A stretch of 64,000 nt of DNA from NCBI GenBank assembly GCA_023238725.1, contig CM041553.1, positions 23,922,501-23,986,500 of the forward strand, in the 5' to 3' direction. The notes under the pieces are model-generated. The model was not told where the DNA came from and searched no databases. It was given only the letters and a program-made list of their open reading frames with translations. This DNA is from Scortum barcoo (Eukaryota > Chordata > Actinopteri > Centrarchiformes > Terapontidae). The position numbers and the translations under genes were made by a program. Positions 41,504-54,700 of the stretch are shown here, piece by piece (the first letter of the stretch is position 1; every line of letters begins with the position of its first letter).

Positions 41504-44014
41504 AGTTTTAATGCATCGCTTGTTGATTTGCCAAGACATGCATTACAGCCACAATGCATCCATGCATTACATACATAAAACATGATTTTGTGTCGACAAA
41601 ATGCTTTCACACAAACAAACTCACGCACACACACCACCACCCGCCCCGACACGACAGTACACACATAAACGCATTCACACATGAGTTGCAAAGGAAGGAG
41701 GCAGCACAATGTGATAAATGTGTTTTTATATCCCATATACACACAAAAACTCTCTCACAAAAACATGTGCAGTCACAGAAGAGGAGGAAGAGTCGGAGAG
41801 AAACAGAGAGTGGCAGGTTTGGATGGCGGGGAGGGAGAGAGATTGTGAAGGAGACGAGGAAAAGAAGATTCTTGTCATCTCCAATCAGAACAGATGGGAG
41901 ATATTTCTGTGTATTTAACTTATATGGGAGCTTGATTATGTTTGTGCATTTTGACATTTATATTGCAAGTAACAACCCCCACCCATGGTATGGACACTAT
42001 ACTTAAATGAAAACAGACAGTAATAGTTGCATAAAACGAGCTATATTTATGTTTTTCTGCCATGTGCCTTGCAAACAATGACTGACCTCTTTCCGCAGCA
42101 CGGGTGGAAGTGATGTTATACTGCAGCAAAACCTCTCAAAATGCAATGGGCTGCACCAGAACAGCTGTTTTAATACTATTAAACTGTGTTTTACAACTCA
42201 AAAGGCAAACATTTCACCTTCTGGACAACTCTGAGATACAGTTCCTGGACGATAATCACCTTGTGTTGCACTGATGTTGCGTTTAATGCTATGATGTTCA
42301 CATACTTTTCGCCATACATACTCCAATTACTCAGTGACAGCAAACTGCTGAGGTTAGACAATAATAAAGCCATGGAATTGCTTTTGGAAATGGTCCTCTC
42401 GAGCTGTTAAGATATGTTGCTTGTGAAAAATCCCCCTTCAGATAATTTGCCAAAATAATAGAATAAGACAGTTCTGCATCCAAAACAGCGACAAAATCTC
42501 CTCTCACCTCCGCTCTTTGTATAAATACTCTGAAGAATCGCTTACTCAACCAGCAGAGTTTGATTGACATCTCTGAGCGAGCTGGAGGTGCTGCATCAAA
42601 GCTTCATTTCCACGGTTACAGTTCCACTCAGACACAACAAGCTGCTAATAATCTGTTTGACCAGCGTCATATTTCACCAGCGCTTCCTTCTTTGTTATGC
42701 CAACCTCCTCAGATTCTCCGTATTATGCTTCAGCAATTGAATACTTGGCGAACATGTGCATATTAAACGGGCCATTCAGCATCGCTCAGATGCATCGAAA
42801 TGCCTGCTACTCCTTTTATACGCCCACTGAAGATGAAGTATATCCATAAAATCTGAGGTTCTTGAGTCCTGAAACCACAAAGTCAAGCCACTGTCAAATC
42901 TGATGAAACTAAAACCACAAACTAAAGGAATAAGACAGAACTGAGTCTCCTCCATCAAGTTATATTTCTTCTTAATGATTTATGATGTTTTGTATCTTTG
43001 TTTTGCCCGTATTTCTACAAAAAACACATTTATTTCCCTCACAGATAAACCAGCTGTGTTTGACACAATATTCCCTGATAAAAGTTCGACTTCATTTTGT
43101 TTGTGGATGTATTTAGTTGATATTTTTTTTCATAATTCAGCTCTGGCGTGTTTGAAAATTGTGACTTTAACGCCAGTCAGACGACAGGAAAATGTGATGA
43201 TTTGATGCTCTTATCTTCGAGGTGTCACATTTCCTGAAAACATGCGATACGCTGTAAAACCGACCCTTACAAAGACTGCTGAGAATTATGAACCCAGGCT
43301 TTTCTATTCTCCCGGATCACATCTCCCAACAACAACACACACACGTGTAAATAACTGGTGGACCAGCTTGTTCCTATAGCAGCAAGTGACCTTTACATCT
43401 GTGTGCTTGAACATGGACCTATTATTAACACAAAAACACGCTCAAATACCGCGGCGAAATGTAACCAGGTAAATTTCCTCAGGTACTAATTTAAGGTAAT
43501 TGTGCTTTACATTACTATTTGCATGTTCTCCATTTAATCCAAGATTAAACTACCCAACATTACTGAACAGTTAAATTAGCTTCAACATGACCCACTAAAG
43601 CATTAAAGTGACGCTTAAACAGCTTCAGCAGTACTGATCAGTTAACATCATACTCATATAACACATTACAATGTGAATTCACACTCTCTGTGCCCATAGT
43701 GCCGTTTTTTTAAACGGCACAAAGAGCTCAGTAAAAAAACCTCTAAAAATCCACTTTACACTACCTGCTCAGCTTCAAACAGCAGATGAACACAGAGAGT
43801 AATGGTGAATATAATGAAGCGTGTAGCAGCTTCATTACTTTGGACTTTGTGGACTTTGTGGAGTGGTCTGACTGTTGTTCGTCAGGTGATAATAATATAC
43901 AGGTATAATTATAACTGTAGTTATAATTATTTATCTTTAGATTTTTATGCTGAATATCTTATTTTTTTATCTTATTCTATGTCTTGCATTTCCTACTATG
44001 TTTATTTCCACAGT
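41501..44014. other. Gene-free region
   Basis: CA-rich sequence to about 41760 makes long but meaningless open frames (up to 150 codons). The rest is unique AT-rich DNA with one perfect short hairpin at 43699-43720. Confidence 0.5.
43699..43720. repeat. Perfect 9-bp inverted repeat (hairpin)
   Basis: GTGCCGTTT, four T, AAACGGCAC: nine perfect pairs around a 4-base loop. Its function is unknown. Confidence 0.8.
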
Positions 44015-44096
44015 GTGTGTCTCACTGCTGTTACAATGTGAATTTCCCTGCTGTGGGACTAATAAAGAAAATCTGAATCTGAATCCGAATAATGTT
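44015..44096 (+). mobile_element. Retroposon 3' tail
   Basis: TGTTACAATGTGAATTTCCC, TGCTGTGGGACTAATAAAG and a short CTGAAT repeat. GTGAATTTCCC...GGGACTAATAAAG followed by a simple repeat is the 3' end of a common teleost LINE/SINE group. Neither the body nor an ORF is recognisable upstream. Confidence 0.55.
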
Positions 44097-44280
44097 GCTC
44101 CGTACCCATTGGATGAATGAATACCAAACTAACAAGTTCACCGTATCAACTTAAAACTTGTTTCTGCAAGTGGTAAGCATATTTCACTGAAAATGAATTT
44201 ATACTTCTATCTAACATAGACTTTCACATTGTGGTATATTTGACTGAACTCTGTAATCTTTGGCCACTTAAAAAGCAGCA

Positions 44281-44590
44281 GATACAAACTCAACACGGTT
44301 GACCTGGTTGACTTGTTAGCATACAGCAGAAGACATCAGCAGCCATTTGGAGATGTGTTTGTTTCTACCTAATGAATATAAGTTTTATACATACTCTCCT
44401 TTTAGCTCTGTTTTTGGTCTTTACTTAATCTTTAAGGAACTAACTTGCTCACCGGCTGATAACTTTGTGTGTCTGAGGTTTGGTCCTGGATGGGTGGTGG
44501 ACCATTGTGGGCCAGAAAACCACAACAATGAGCTGAAAGAAGCTCTGGAGCAATGTAGAGTCGAGGGGAAATGCATTCAGGTGGTAACTA
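44281..44590 (+). repeat. Possible diverged dispersed repeat
   Basis: TTAGCATACAGCAGAAGACA, TTTTAGCTCTGTTTTTGGTC and ATGAGCTGAAAGAAGCTCTG resemble parts of a teleost short repeat of the GCTAACATG kind that I only partly recall. No second copy was found in the window. Confidence 0.35.
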
Positions 44591-45518
44591 ACTTTCACCA
44601 CTGTCTTTTTTCTTTTTTTTTTTTTTTTACACAGAAAATGCTTTTAAAAGCAAAAGAACTTGCCTGAACTTGCAGAGCTTTCCCGGATGAATATTCATGT
44701 GGTGAAACATCGTCAAGCACTCTTACAAATCTATTCCAAATGAAGCGCCTCACATTTCCGCCTGCTATCAGAGGACTTACCTCTCAAACGCCATTTAAAG
44801 CTGAAAATGAGCTCTTTCGCCGCGCCTCACCTGCCTTCCCCGCCACAAAACACAACACCGGCAACCGGCACAGCTTAGTTTTTGGCTCTTCTCTGCCTCA
44901 GACGGGCATTGTTTTGGATTTGTGACGAGCTTAGAGTCTGATTCTAAAGCGACGAAGAGGGATTATTCTATTAGTCATTTTTCCTCAGCAAAATAATGTA
45001 TGGGGGAAGATTTAATGCGGTTTCAGGTGCCGGGTGGAAAAGATCTGAGTAGGCTGCAGATTTACAGCAGGTTTTGACCATTTTGCATAATCCCAAGAGA
45101 CATCTGTCTGTGAGTGAGTCCCACCTTGCAAATTTTACATTGGAAGAATTCAAATTAGATGCTTTAGGGACAAGACACATAAACAGACTTTAGCAAAGAC
45201 ATACAGGCAAAGATGCTAATTTCCAGCAGATAATCGGCTATTTGGAGGCTAATCTTTGTTGCCCCAAAGCATGTCTGCACTTTGAAATCTGATTTTAATT
45301 CAAAATAAGCCATAACGGTTTTAAGAGTGTGTGTTTTTCTAGGGTGCGCGTGTGTGTGTGTTTGCCTGAGTGTGTATGAAAGGTAAACCCTCAGTCAGAA
45401 ATTTTCCAGCTGCAGCTGTTTATCACTCAGTTTATATTATTTGTTCATTGGTTTTTCCTTGTTTGCAGATCTCAGTAGATAAGAAGTACTTTTGTCTCAA
45501 GTTACCCAAGCCCCTCAA

Positions 45519-45538
45519 ACACACACACACACACACAC
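45519..45538. repeat. AC microsatellite
   Basis: Ten AC units. A GT-rich tract lies about 160 bases earlier (45345-45362). Confidence 0.9.
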
Positions 45539-46194
45539 TTCCATCTGTTATGCTCTGTCCCTCTCTCTTGTTCCTGGTAGTTCCTCTGCATACAAAATGC
45601 ACTTCCTCATACTCATACTTTTGTGATTCAATTTGTTTGTTTTCGGTTTCGTTTTCCTCGCGTGTCGTGTTGCCAGACAATCGTCTGTCACATCTCTGAG
45701 GCGTCGGTGCACGTGCGGCGTGGATGTGTGGGCCCGCGTCGAAGCGAGGAGAAGTTATGTGGCTGATTTTGATCTCCTTTCAACTGTCAGCGGGCTCCGC
45801 GTCAACTTCTCTCCGTCTGCCTTTTGCTCTGTCTGTCTCTCTTTCTACACCTATCACCACCACGCTGCGGAGACAAATGAACCACGAGGACGCTGACAGA
45901 ACATTCACGGGACAGTTTTTCCTTATATGCATGTCCTATTGCTCTCTCTTCACTTAGCATTTTAAAATAAACACCATTACCACCTACATTTTGACACATT
46001 ATTATAATGAGTGTAAACAAACTAGATTATCACTGATAGCCTCTACTCTTACTTTTCCTCTATATGGATCAGCTTTCATGCTTCATCTACAGTACTGCCT
46101 TTCAAGCCCTGTTCTTCTACTCTTCTACTGCACAATCCAGCATTGTTTGTCTGGTAAATACGTACAAAACGACAAACTTCAGGCGTTCACATAA

Positions 46195-46319
46195 AGAGGA
46201 GCAGAAGTTGTGTTTTGGTAAAAAGCCTGCCACCTTGGCAGGTCTTTATCAGGGTTCAGATCAGGAGACAATACCTGACCTTTTTATGCATTCAAAGACT
46301 CCATAACTTCTGCTCCTCT
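46195..46319. mobile_element. 125-bp foldback (MITE-like) element
   Basis: Perfect 15-bp arms: AGAGGAGCAGAAGTT at 46195-46209 and AACTTCTGCTCCTCT at 46305-46319. Inside is a second hairpin, CCTGCCA-CCT-TGGCAGG (46226-46242). On the minus strand the inside reads CCCTGATAAAGACCTGCC, like the CCTGATGAAGGCC core of common vertebrate repeats. No ORF. Confidence 0.65.
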
Positions 46320-48273
46320 ACACACGAGTGTGACATTTTCTCTTTTTGTACACGTTTGAAGGTTTAAGTGTTTTTTTTCAAGGGCACCGGTGTTTGTTTC
46401 ATGAGTGCATCCCAAGATGAACTCCTTGAGTGCACCACCCCCTCTTTGGACTATTTTTTGTCTGTTACCGAACTATAGAGCCACAAATGTCTTGTTTCCT
46501 TAAATCAAGCGAAAGCAAAACCTGCTGCTGCAGTGAGATTTTTTTTTACCAGCTTTGTCTACAAATCACATTTTATCAAAAATGTTCTATAAATAACTGT
46601 AATTATCCTGTAAGAAATCAGAAGAAGGTGAAGAACAGAGTAAAAAGTAAACTATTATAACACTCTAAACCATTTTTAGTGTGTTTTTTTTTTTTTTTTT
46701 TACTGGTTTTTTCCAGTAATAAAACTTTTTATGACAATTAATGACCTGATAACATGGAGAGTTGTGCAGTGCAGATAAACAGATTTATTACTGTTGGAGG
46801 ATGTGTGGAGAATGAAAAGCTTGTAAGAAAATAAATACCAACATTTTTATTTCCTGCAGAAAATCCAGACAGACAATAAATCTATACAGAGAGAGGCAGT
46901 CAGCAGTTTACAGCAATATTTATGGGAAATGTGGTCCTAATTTGAACAAAAAAATCACACAAACAAGGAAAATGGAAGCTATCGACTGTCATTGCTGTGG
47001 TCTCTTTTGTAATTAGACCAAGATATGGCAATTCAATTGACAGAAATATATCGATGTTTCCACATGTATCACATGCTCAGTTAGGTACAGGGATAATTAG
47101 AGCGTGGTGCTGATGGTGTCTGAGTGCTCAAAGGTGTCTGTTGCTGCCGCTGCGCTTTATCAATAATCCACGATGGATCTGCTCTGCGAGCTGCACCGAC
47201 TCGTCTAATTTGGACATTTATTGGAGCCTACAACCAACCTGAGAGATATTAATGATGCCTTATCAAGCTGCGCACACTTCCTCTTCCTACTATATCAAGT
47301 CAACTTGAGCTATATTAAAGGGAAATCCTCAGTCTTGATCTTGGCCTCTCAGCAGTCTCAGATTAAGTCAGAGACTATGAGAAAGTCCAGAGGTCAGGCG
47401 CATGAAACAAAAGATTTGAGGCAAGAAAGGTTGAGTATGAACTATACTAAAAACATGCATATGCAATATTTCCCTCAGGTTCTAAAAACATTAAATTTTC
47501 TCGGAAAAAAACTTTCTCTCAGGACAAAAATAAAAAGAAGACGAGGACTGGTTTGAATTGATTTTCACCTGAATTTTATGTTCCCACGCACCCAGACATT
47601 GTTGTTTTCTGCTGGTACTCAGCCTGTAGTTTGTAGTACACGTCCTCCTGTGATGAGCACAGTTCAAAAAGTGATTCAGGTAGAGAGTGAAGAGACAAAT
47701 ATGGAGACAACACCGCTGAGCAGAAGATTGTACGCCAGAGTCCCTCTAAGAAAGAAAACAAAAATGAACTAAAAGTAGATGCTGCATGTTTTAAAAGAAA
47801 AAAATAGATATATAATAATTTGATAATTAGATAATACTATTTTTACTTTCATTTCCAGGATTTTTTTGGGTTATTTATATATGTGCTAAACCATTATGAG
47901 CTCACCCTATGCAGAATTTGCTGCCTCTGCCATAAATGATCATTGACATGTCTCTTTTAAACCTCCTCCGAGCATAAACTTAAATCATCATCAGACGCCA
48001 GAAAACTAGACTTGTGCTGTCCTCAGTCTTGCATAGTCAGCACACGCTAACAGCCCCGCAGCAGCCATTGTATCATTACGCACCATTACATACTGCGAGT
48101 CATAACAGCCTTGTGATTGATCGCTCAGGAGCCGGCGTAATTTATTATGTGATGTGCGTGTTTTACTGCACGTTTGGACTGACAGTGTGTGAAGCTATTT
48201 ACTCCCGCTGGAATAAAGATGACACTTGTAGAGATTAGACTGTGTGAAATTCTACTGAGACCTCGTGAGCAGA

Positions 48274-48320
48274 TTAAAGGGGATACTGTGGAGTTTTTGA
48301 CCACCGTTAGCGTTGCACGG
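48274..48320 (+). repeat. Dispersed repeat fragment, copy 2 (pairs with 11326-11400)
   Basis: ATTAAAGGGGATACTGTGGA followed by GTTTTTGACCACCGTTAGCG aligns with the copy at 11326 over about 40 bases. Confidence 0.4.
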
Positions 48321-48595
48321 CAATACTTTGATTAGCGCGTCGCAGAGTTCCTTGTATCTTGTTTTGTAGGAGTTGGATGTTGTAATGCTGAATATTAAAA
48401 TGACACGGCGTCGGGGTAATTTCCTTTTACAGCTGCATTAGCGGGGTGTTACATAACTGAGAGCAAATACTTTCAATGCATAATAAGTATGTGTAAATAT
48501 TCGAGCTGTGATCACACAAACCCTTTTTTTTTTGTTGATCCAGGATATAACCGGGTCAAAATTAGAGATGCACTGGTAATTTTATTTACTTTTGC

Positions 48596-48650
48596 ATCTC
48601 AAGTCAAGTCTTGAAGCAGCCAAGTCCGAGTCAAGTCCTCGTTTTCGCGA
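48596..48650 (+). repeat. AAGTC-type degenerate repeat, short copy
   Basis: CAAGTCAAGTCTTGAAGCAG, CCAAGTCCGAGTCAAGTCCT: a short run of the AAGTC/GAGTC motif that also occurs at 54684-54862. Confidence 0.55.
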
Positions 48651-49685
48651 TTTCCTTCTGCTTAGGACACACTTCTGCAGGGTAAGTGCTGCAAGAGTGG
48701 GAGTGTAAGTCATTAAGGGAGGTGTCATTAAGGTTTCTTTCATTAATACTTTGCAATAGCATGAGTTTGAGCCTGCATTTTAGCCCGTCCCTGAGCTCAG
48801 CCACGTCTCTTAGAAATTACTTTGATATGTTTACTAATTAATTTTCCTATTTACATTGTGCAGGAAACATCATTGCCTCCAGGATTGTTGTTTTCGATTG
48901 CATGATGTGCTCGAGCTTAAGCACAGGACTCCAGGGTTCACGTCCCGAGTACTGCATGTGTTTTTTTCTGTATTAAACACCTCTCAGTATAATGTACAGC
49001 ATCCACGAAGTTTAGCCTCCAAAATGCCTCTTAAAGTTGAATCAGCACTTCTCTAATACATCCACACTGCATTAGTTTAAGCAAGGTGTTCTTAATAAAG
49101 TGGAAACAAGGTAAGAAATGCTTAATAGGATGGTTAAAAATGTGTTTAGAGGTTTGAATCTCTCTATATAAACTAGACTCGACTCAGCGGTGCAACTTTA
49201 AGACAACAAATAACATGTTCCCCAAATTCCATTATCACATAGAAGTCTGTACGTGACTTGTTTTTGTGGGTATGTTTTATTTATTCATCTGCCCACTGGG
49301 CTCCACGAGACACACAGAGCAGCGCTTGTCTCTTCTGTCAGATACATCCGACCTCATGTAATCTGAAATTCCACTTTCCCCAAAAAAATCCCTCGTCTCT
49401 TCGCGTGCTCCCGTGTTCACACCTAACCACCCCGCTTCCTTTCCCTCACTCTCTCTTTTCTTCTCTATCTCTCTCTCTCACACACACACACACATATCGT
49501 TTGTGCCAAGTTGTTCAGTTTGAGCTCTCCATCTCTTTATACACGCAAATACACACATGCACACACGCACATATACACACACAAAGGTAAACACAGCCTG
49601 GCAAAAATAGCGTTCATCTCTGCATCCATCTCTGATTCTGGGCTCAAAGATGAGAATCCTTTGGCAGGAATTTCTTACTCTCCCT

Positions 49686-49706
49686 CACACACACACACAC
49701 ACACAC
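49686..49706. repeat. CA microsatellite
   Basis: Ten and a half CA units in a CA/CT-rich neighbourhood. Confidence 0.9.
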
Positions 49707-49829
49707 TATCTCCTTCTTTCTATCTCAACACACAAATTGAATCTGTGGTCTTGACAGGACAGGAGGGCAAGGCGGACGAATAAAAATCACCTCATTACGA
49801 ACACCCTTACACATACACATCCCCTCACG

Positions 49830-49849
49830 CACACACACACACACACACA
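49830..49849. repeat. CA microsatellite
   Basis: Ten CA units; a further CA tract follows at 49865-49874. Confidence 0.9.
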
Positions 49850-50560
49850 TGCGCATGTACGCAGACACACACACAGATGGGTCATTCACATGCGTTTGGG
49901 ATGGAAATAGAAAAAGCCTTGGATCCTGGTCAAATATTATTTGGTGTGTAAATGCTGACAGACGAGGGCAGGAGGCCACATGTGACTCCGGGAGATCAGA
50001 GGCAATTGTTTGTCAGTGGGAAGCCGGGAATAACGGAGGATGGGACGGAGCAACAGCGGTGTGCACAGTCGTGGATGCTGAAATAATGATGATTATGATT
50101 AAACTGATGACTGATGAAGGTCACGGTGAATACACAAGCGATGAAACTGATGATAACGATGATGTTCTCTTTGTCTCATCCCTCCCCTCTGTGACGTTTT
50201 TTTTCCCCCTGCGGCACGTGAACGTTGTTGAACGGTGACTCCGGGTTTGACTGACGACTTTTTACTCAGTGCACCCGTGACTGAAATTTAGTCCAGGGTG
50301 CGGCTGAAGACATTATTGATCACGGCAGACCGGACAGATGTTATCATAACAAGATCAGCACAATCTCCTGCACAATCTCCTGCGATTCAATTTGATTTAA
50401 GAATCTTTATTTGCGCGTGGCTCTGACAGACAACGAAGCCGGGCAGGTTTCAAGGGTAAACTCTTAATTAATAACGAAAATATCTCCAGTTATCACATTT
50501 ATTCCACAGCTGAAATTTGCTAATAAAAAGAAAAAAAAAATGAATCCACATCAACTGTAG

Positions 50561-50625
50561 CAACAATAGCCTAAAGGTTAGTGAAGCAGGTTAATAACTA
50601 CAAGTTCAATCCCTGCTCAGGGCTG
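50561..50625 (+). mobile_element. tRNA-like SINE head
   Basis: TAGCCTAAAGG at 50567 resembles an A box and AGTTCAATCCC at 50603-50613 a B box, about 36 bases apart as in tRNA-derived SINEs. The body after it is not recognised. A different SINE starts about 145 bases downstream. Confidence 0.45.
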
Positions 50626-50768
50626 TAACCAACATTTAAGAAATACTGAGGTCATGAGTCCAAGTCTCCAAACGCATCAACCCCTCAAACTAAAAAGAAA
50701 GCGCTTTTAAAATATCTTAATTATTTGGATTTTTCATATTTTATTTATTCAGTTAACAGGCCAATCAT

Positions 50769-51034
50769 GGGCGGCTGCAGCTCAGGAAGTAAAGCAGGCC
50801 GTTCACTAATTGAAAGGTGGGTAGTTTGACTCCCAGCTCCTCCAGTCCGCATGTCAAAGTGGCATTGGGCAAGCTACCGAATCCTAAATAGCTCCTGAAG
50901 GCTGTGCTATCGGTGTGTATTCGATTACATTGCACAGGTTGGTAACTTGCATAAAGGCCTCCACCTTCAGTGTATGATTGTGTGTGACTGCCATATAAGG
51001 CGCTATACAACAGTGCAGTGCATTTACCATTATA
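50769..51034 (+). mobile_element. tRNA-derived SINE, nearly full length
   Basis: Starts GGGCGGCTGCAGCTCAGGAA with A-box-like sequence, has a B-box region GTAGTTTGACTCCC, then CAGCTCCTCCAGTCCGCATG, GGCATTGGGCAAGCTACCGA, CTGTGCTATCGGTGTGTAT and the tail GGCGCTATACAACAGTGCAG, TGCATTTACCATT. I recognise this order as an abundant teleost SINE whose mature tail is AGCGCTATATAAGTACAGTC followed by CATTTACCATT. It is moderately diverged. No clear target-site duplication. Confidence 0.85.
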
Positions 51035-51697
51035 CTTTCTTTTAAATGTTATTTCCCAGCATGAAGGCTCTGAAACATGAAAGCATTCTCCACAGTGCCC
51101 CAAAATAACATCCTGGTGGATATATTCTTGCATGTTTACCAAAAAAACTCTCCCTAAATGTTCAGCCTCAAGGCCTTTAATGATAACTAAAGCTCTGTCC
51201 CTTGAATGACAGGGTAAATCTGCATGAGATGCCCCTGAGCAAGGCCCCGAACCTGCCTCGACATGCTGCTCAGAGGCCGGCAGGTCAGACTGGGGAAGTT
51301 TCCAGGTGTGAATGTAACCATCAAATTAACAATATCAGTTTGAGACAGTTAATGTGCAGACCTGAAGGAGACTCAAACAGCTGAAATACAGCTGCCAACC
51401 TGCTGCTGACGCTCCGACTGCTCCTCCCTTACAGACTGGATCAGGTGATGAACTGCTTTTCATACCGATGCTCATTTTAAAACAGACCTCGACATGCGGG
51501 TGCGCTCCAAAATATGAGCCCTGCAAACACGCTGAAATGTTTTCCAAGGTAAACACGATGAACTGCAGCTTTAAGTTGCATGTACGCTGAGCATCTCTGG
51601 TTTTCTGTTACAAATCCTTGGGTGGCTGTAACCCTTAAACCTTGGACAGCTCACAATTTCTCATAAAGGAAGTAGAAAATATGTTTCTTGTCCCTTT

Positions 51698-51728
<31 letters not shown>

Positions 51729-54700
51729 ATATGTAATATGAAATACGCTATTGTATTTGTGTCATGAACATTTTCCCAAAGGTAATAAAGGGTAAATCAC
51801 ATGATGATTAACCTTACGTGTGTGTGCACGTCTGTACGCCTGAATGCGAGCCTCGTAAGCATACTGTAGGTGTAAAGGGTGTAAAGTTTGTTCTTATTAT
51901 TTGCTGCATGCCATTTTCTGGCCTGGCTGTTAAAGCGATGTTTTGTATTCTGCTGACGTCCTCTCATCTAGCAGCAAAGGTTGGCGTTCAGAGGCAGAGA
52001 GCAGAATGAACAAAAAAACGCAGCGGCAAAGAAGAAGGAGGAAAAGTTTTTTTTTTTACCTTTGCGGATGGAGGACCTCTCCGAACCAGCTGAGCCTTCA
52101 GTCTCTGCGCGCTTTTCACATCACTATCAAAAAGAGAGAAAAAAGGGGGAGAGGGAGAGCAGGAAGGGGCGGGTGGAAACAGAGGGTGGTTAGAATGACA
52201 AAGGTGAGACATTTCTGAAAATCTTTCTCAGCGGCGGCGCAGATTGACAGTCTGCCACATTAAAAAGCTCAAACGGGGACAGCTAAGCATCGGAAAAGGA
52301 AAACCCGGGAGTGGAAATTAACTTTGGACTCAGCTTTTTCCCCTGGTTACTGTGGTAAAGTGAAGCTTGTTAAATAATAATAAAAAACGGGATTTATATA
52401 ACACAATTAATAGGACACCTCAAAGCTCTATGTGTGTCACAGGGGGAGGGGAGATAGACTGAGAAATGGGACACAGAGGAGGGGAGAAAAAAGCATGGGA
52501 TTGTTGAAATAAGGGCTGTGTGAAGAGAAAACAGAGGGGGATTCCCATTAGAGAGACAGATGAAGGGACGGCTGAGGATGACAGCAGCATCTGACAGTTG
52601 GCAAGTCAATGATGGACAGAGAGAGGGAGACGGGAAAGAGCTCCCATTTCCAAGGCTAACCCGTGGCTCTGCCTCACAGGAAAAACATGATCTCATACTG
52701 TCCTCTCTGTCACATGACTGCTCATCCTCAAGTTTCAAGTGGACCTCTGTGTGTGAGTGTCTTTAGTATATAGAGGGATAGAAAAAAAAGGCCTCAATAA
52801 ATCAGACGGTGGAGTAAACAATAAGAGTAGCTAAGAAAAGTACCTGTTACTGTGAGGTGTTCCTGTTATTTTGCTCCTGTTGCTGCACAAACGTGAAACA
52901 GCACCACAAGTTAAAAATACCATAAGACCTTGGACGCAGTCAAATAATAACACAGATAAAACTGCATGTTTTGTAACTCTTCTGCTACTGTGCATTCAGA
53001 CCATCGGTGACAAAGCAACAAGCTGTGAATCATTTTCATTAGAAGCTGGCGATATGAAGCTGCAGACTGACGACAGAGTGACGAGTTACGAATGGCCTCA
53101 CCTTCAGCAACACTTCAATGGCAACTCGACAATGACGTAGCTGGCGCCACTTTGGAGCTCAAAGAGTGACATACCAATAGTCACAGGTTGCTACTCCTAC
53201 ACAACACAGACTGTATATAGTTTACAATGTAATGGTGGCAGTTTTTTTTTGTTTTTTTTTTATAATCACAGGGAAACAAAAGCAGGCTTTTCATTTATAG
53301 TGGCCTGACTGAAAGGTTTTTTAGGCGATTTAAAAAAAAGAATCCGTAAAATTATGTTAAATATTTTAACCCTGTGAAGCCTGAACAGTGAAATAATTGT
53401 CAGAAAATTCTAATTCCTTTTAACTGAAGTGTTTATTGAACCTTCTGAGAAATTAAAGAAAATAAAAAAATCAAATATCAATTTGCATATATCATTTTTT
53501 ATTTGTGTAATTTTTGCTACATTCTGCATTTTTATTTATTTTTTGGTTATTTTGTATTTTCCGGCATTTTGATTTGTATACATCAGGTTTTTCAGGAAAA
53601 AAAAATCACACTGATGATGTAGAGGTCTCAAAAACTGGTCTATCAAATATGATACTCTTTGGCGTTAAAAGTTAAATATGATGGGCGACAGATTAAAGGA
53701 AAAACCAACATAAAGTGTCTTAAAAAGGTGTTTGACCACCATGTGATCCCAGATTAGCTTCACCAATCCCCAACTGGAGGAATATTCTTCTAAAAGATAA
53801 CCCCCCCATCATTTATTCAGATTCTTCCTTTAATTTGATATGCTAAAGATCTGAGGCATCCCTAGCAACAATATACAGATAAAATATTATTAAAATGTTA
53901 TTTATTATAATCTAACTGGTTTGGATATAGGAAAACACTGTACAAGCAACACAGAGGTAAAACTTTAATGTTTGCATGCTTTACACTTACATGATAAAAG
54001 GGCAAATTTTGGCAAATGTGTCGTTATTTAAAACAAGCTTCTGTAAACTTCCCTGAACCAAATAAAGAGCAGAAGAGAGCGATGTTGTTCCATTATAAAC
54101 TACAGCTACATTCACACCACTTCAACATGTTGAGACAAAGCTTGACAGACATGCTGTTCCTGTTTGTTCATAATATTTTATTTAAGTCTATCAAATGTAA
54201 TCCTCATGATAATAAGCATTATTTGATTTCTTCGTAGAATTCTAATCATGACATGGGCTAAATAATCTGATTATCAACATTTTGTGGAATAATTGAATGC
54301 AAATAGACTGAATGTTTAAATTATGCATGCACTATAATAACTAGTCTGGTCTTCTGTCAAGGTGCTTCTCTGCATTATAGCCTCTCTATGTTTCATTGAG
54401 TAGTCACTGATTCAAAAATGAGTCCTTCCTAAGGATCCATTGTGTAAATTGATAGGATCTTCTCAAAATAGAACTACCTGTCAGTGCAGAAAAGACACAC
54501 AAGGTCAGGTAACGTAACAATAAATGCTCGACACTCTGGGGAGATTGTATGTTGAAATCACTCTCACACATTTGGTGCTTTTGGTAATATTTCTAACTCA
54601 ACCTTGTCTCTAGTTGCACTCAATAATACACACACTGCTTCACACACGTGTCACGAACCACTGCTGTTTTTTTGGTCTGCAAAAGTCAGGTCTCATTTGA

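Larger units (their letters stand above)
44591..50560. other. Gene-free region
   Basis: Apart from the repeats listed separately, unique AT-rich sequence. Poly-T runs near 44611-44628 and 46682-46700, CT/CA-rich tracts at 49440-49575 and CA arrays at 49686-49706 and 49830-49849. A T-arm-like GGGTTCACGTCCC at 48949 has no partner that would make a tRNA gene. Confidence 0.5.

Noticed and set aside
41554..42006. 150-codon plus-strand frame
   Set aside because: Its first half is translated CA repeat (Thr-His runs) and the rest resembles nothing; open by composition.
48905..48965. tRNA-like B box, GGGTTCACGTCCC
   Set aside because: No A box at the right distance and no acceptor or anticodon stem can be drawn.
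50765..51142. 125-codon minus-strand frame
   Set aside because: It runs antisense through the SINE at 50769-51034 and is not a gene.
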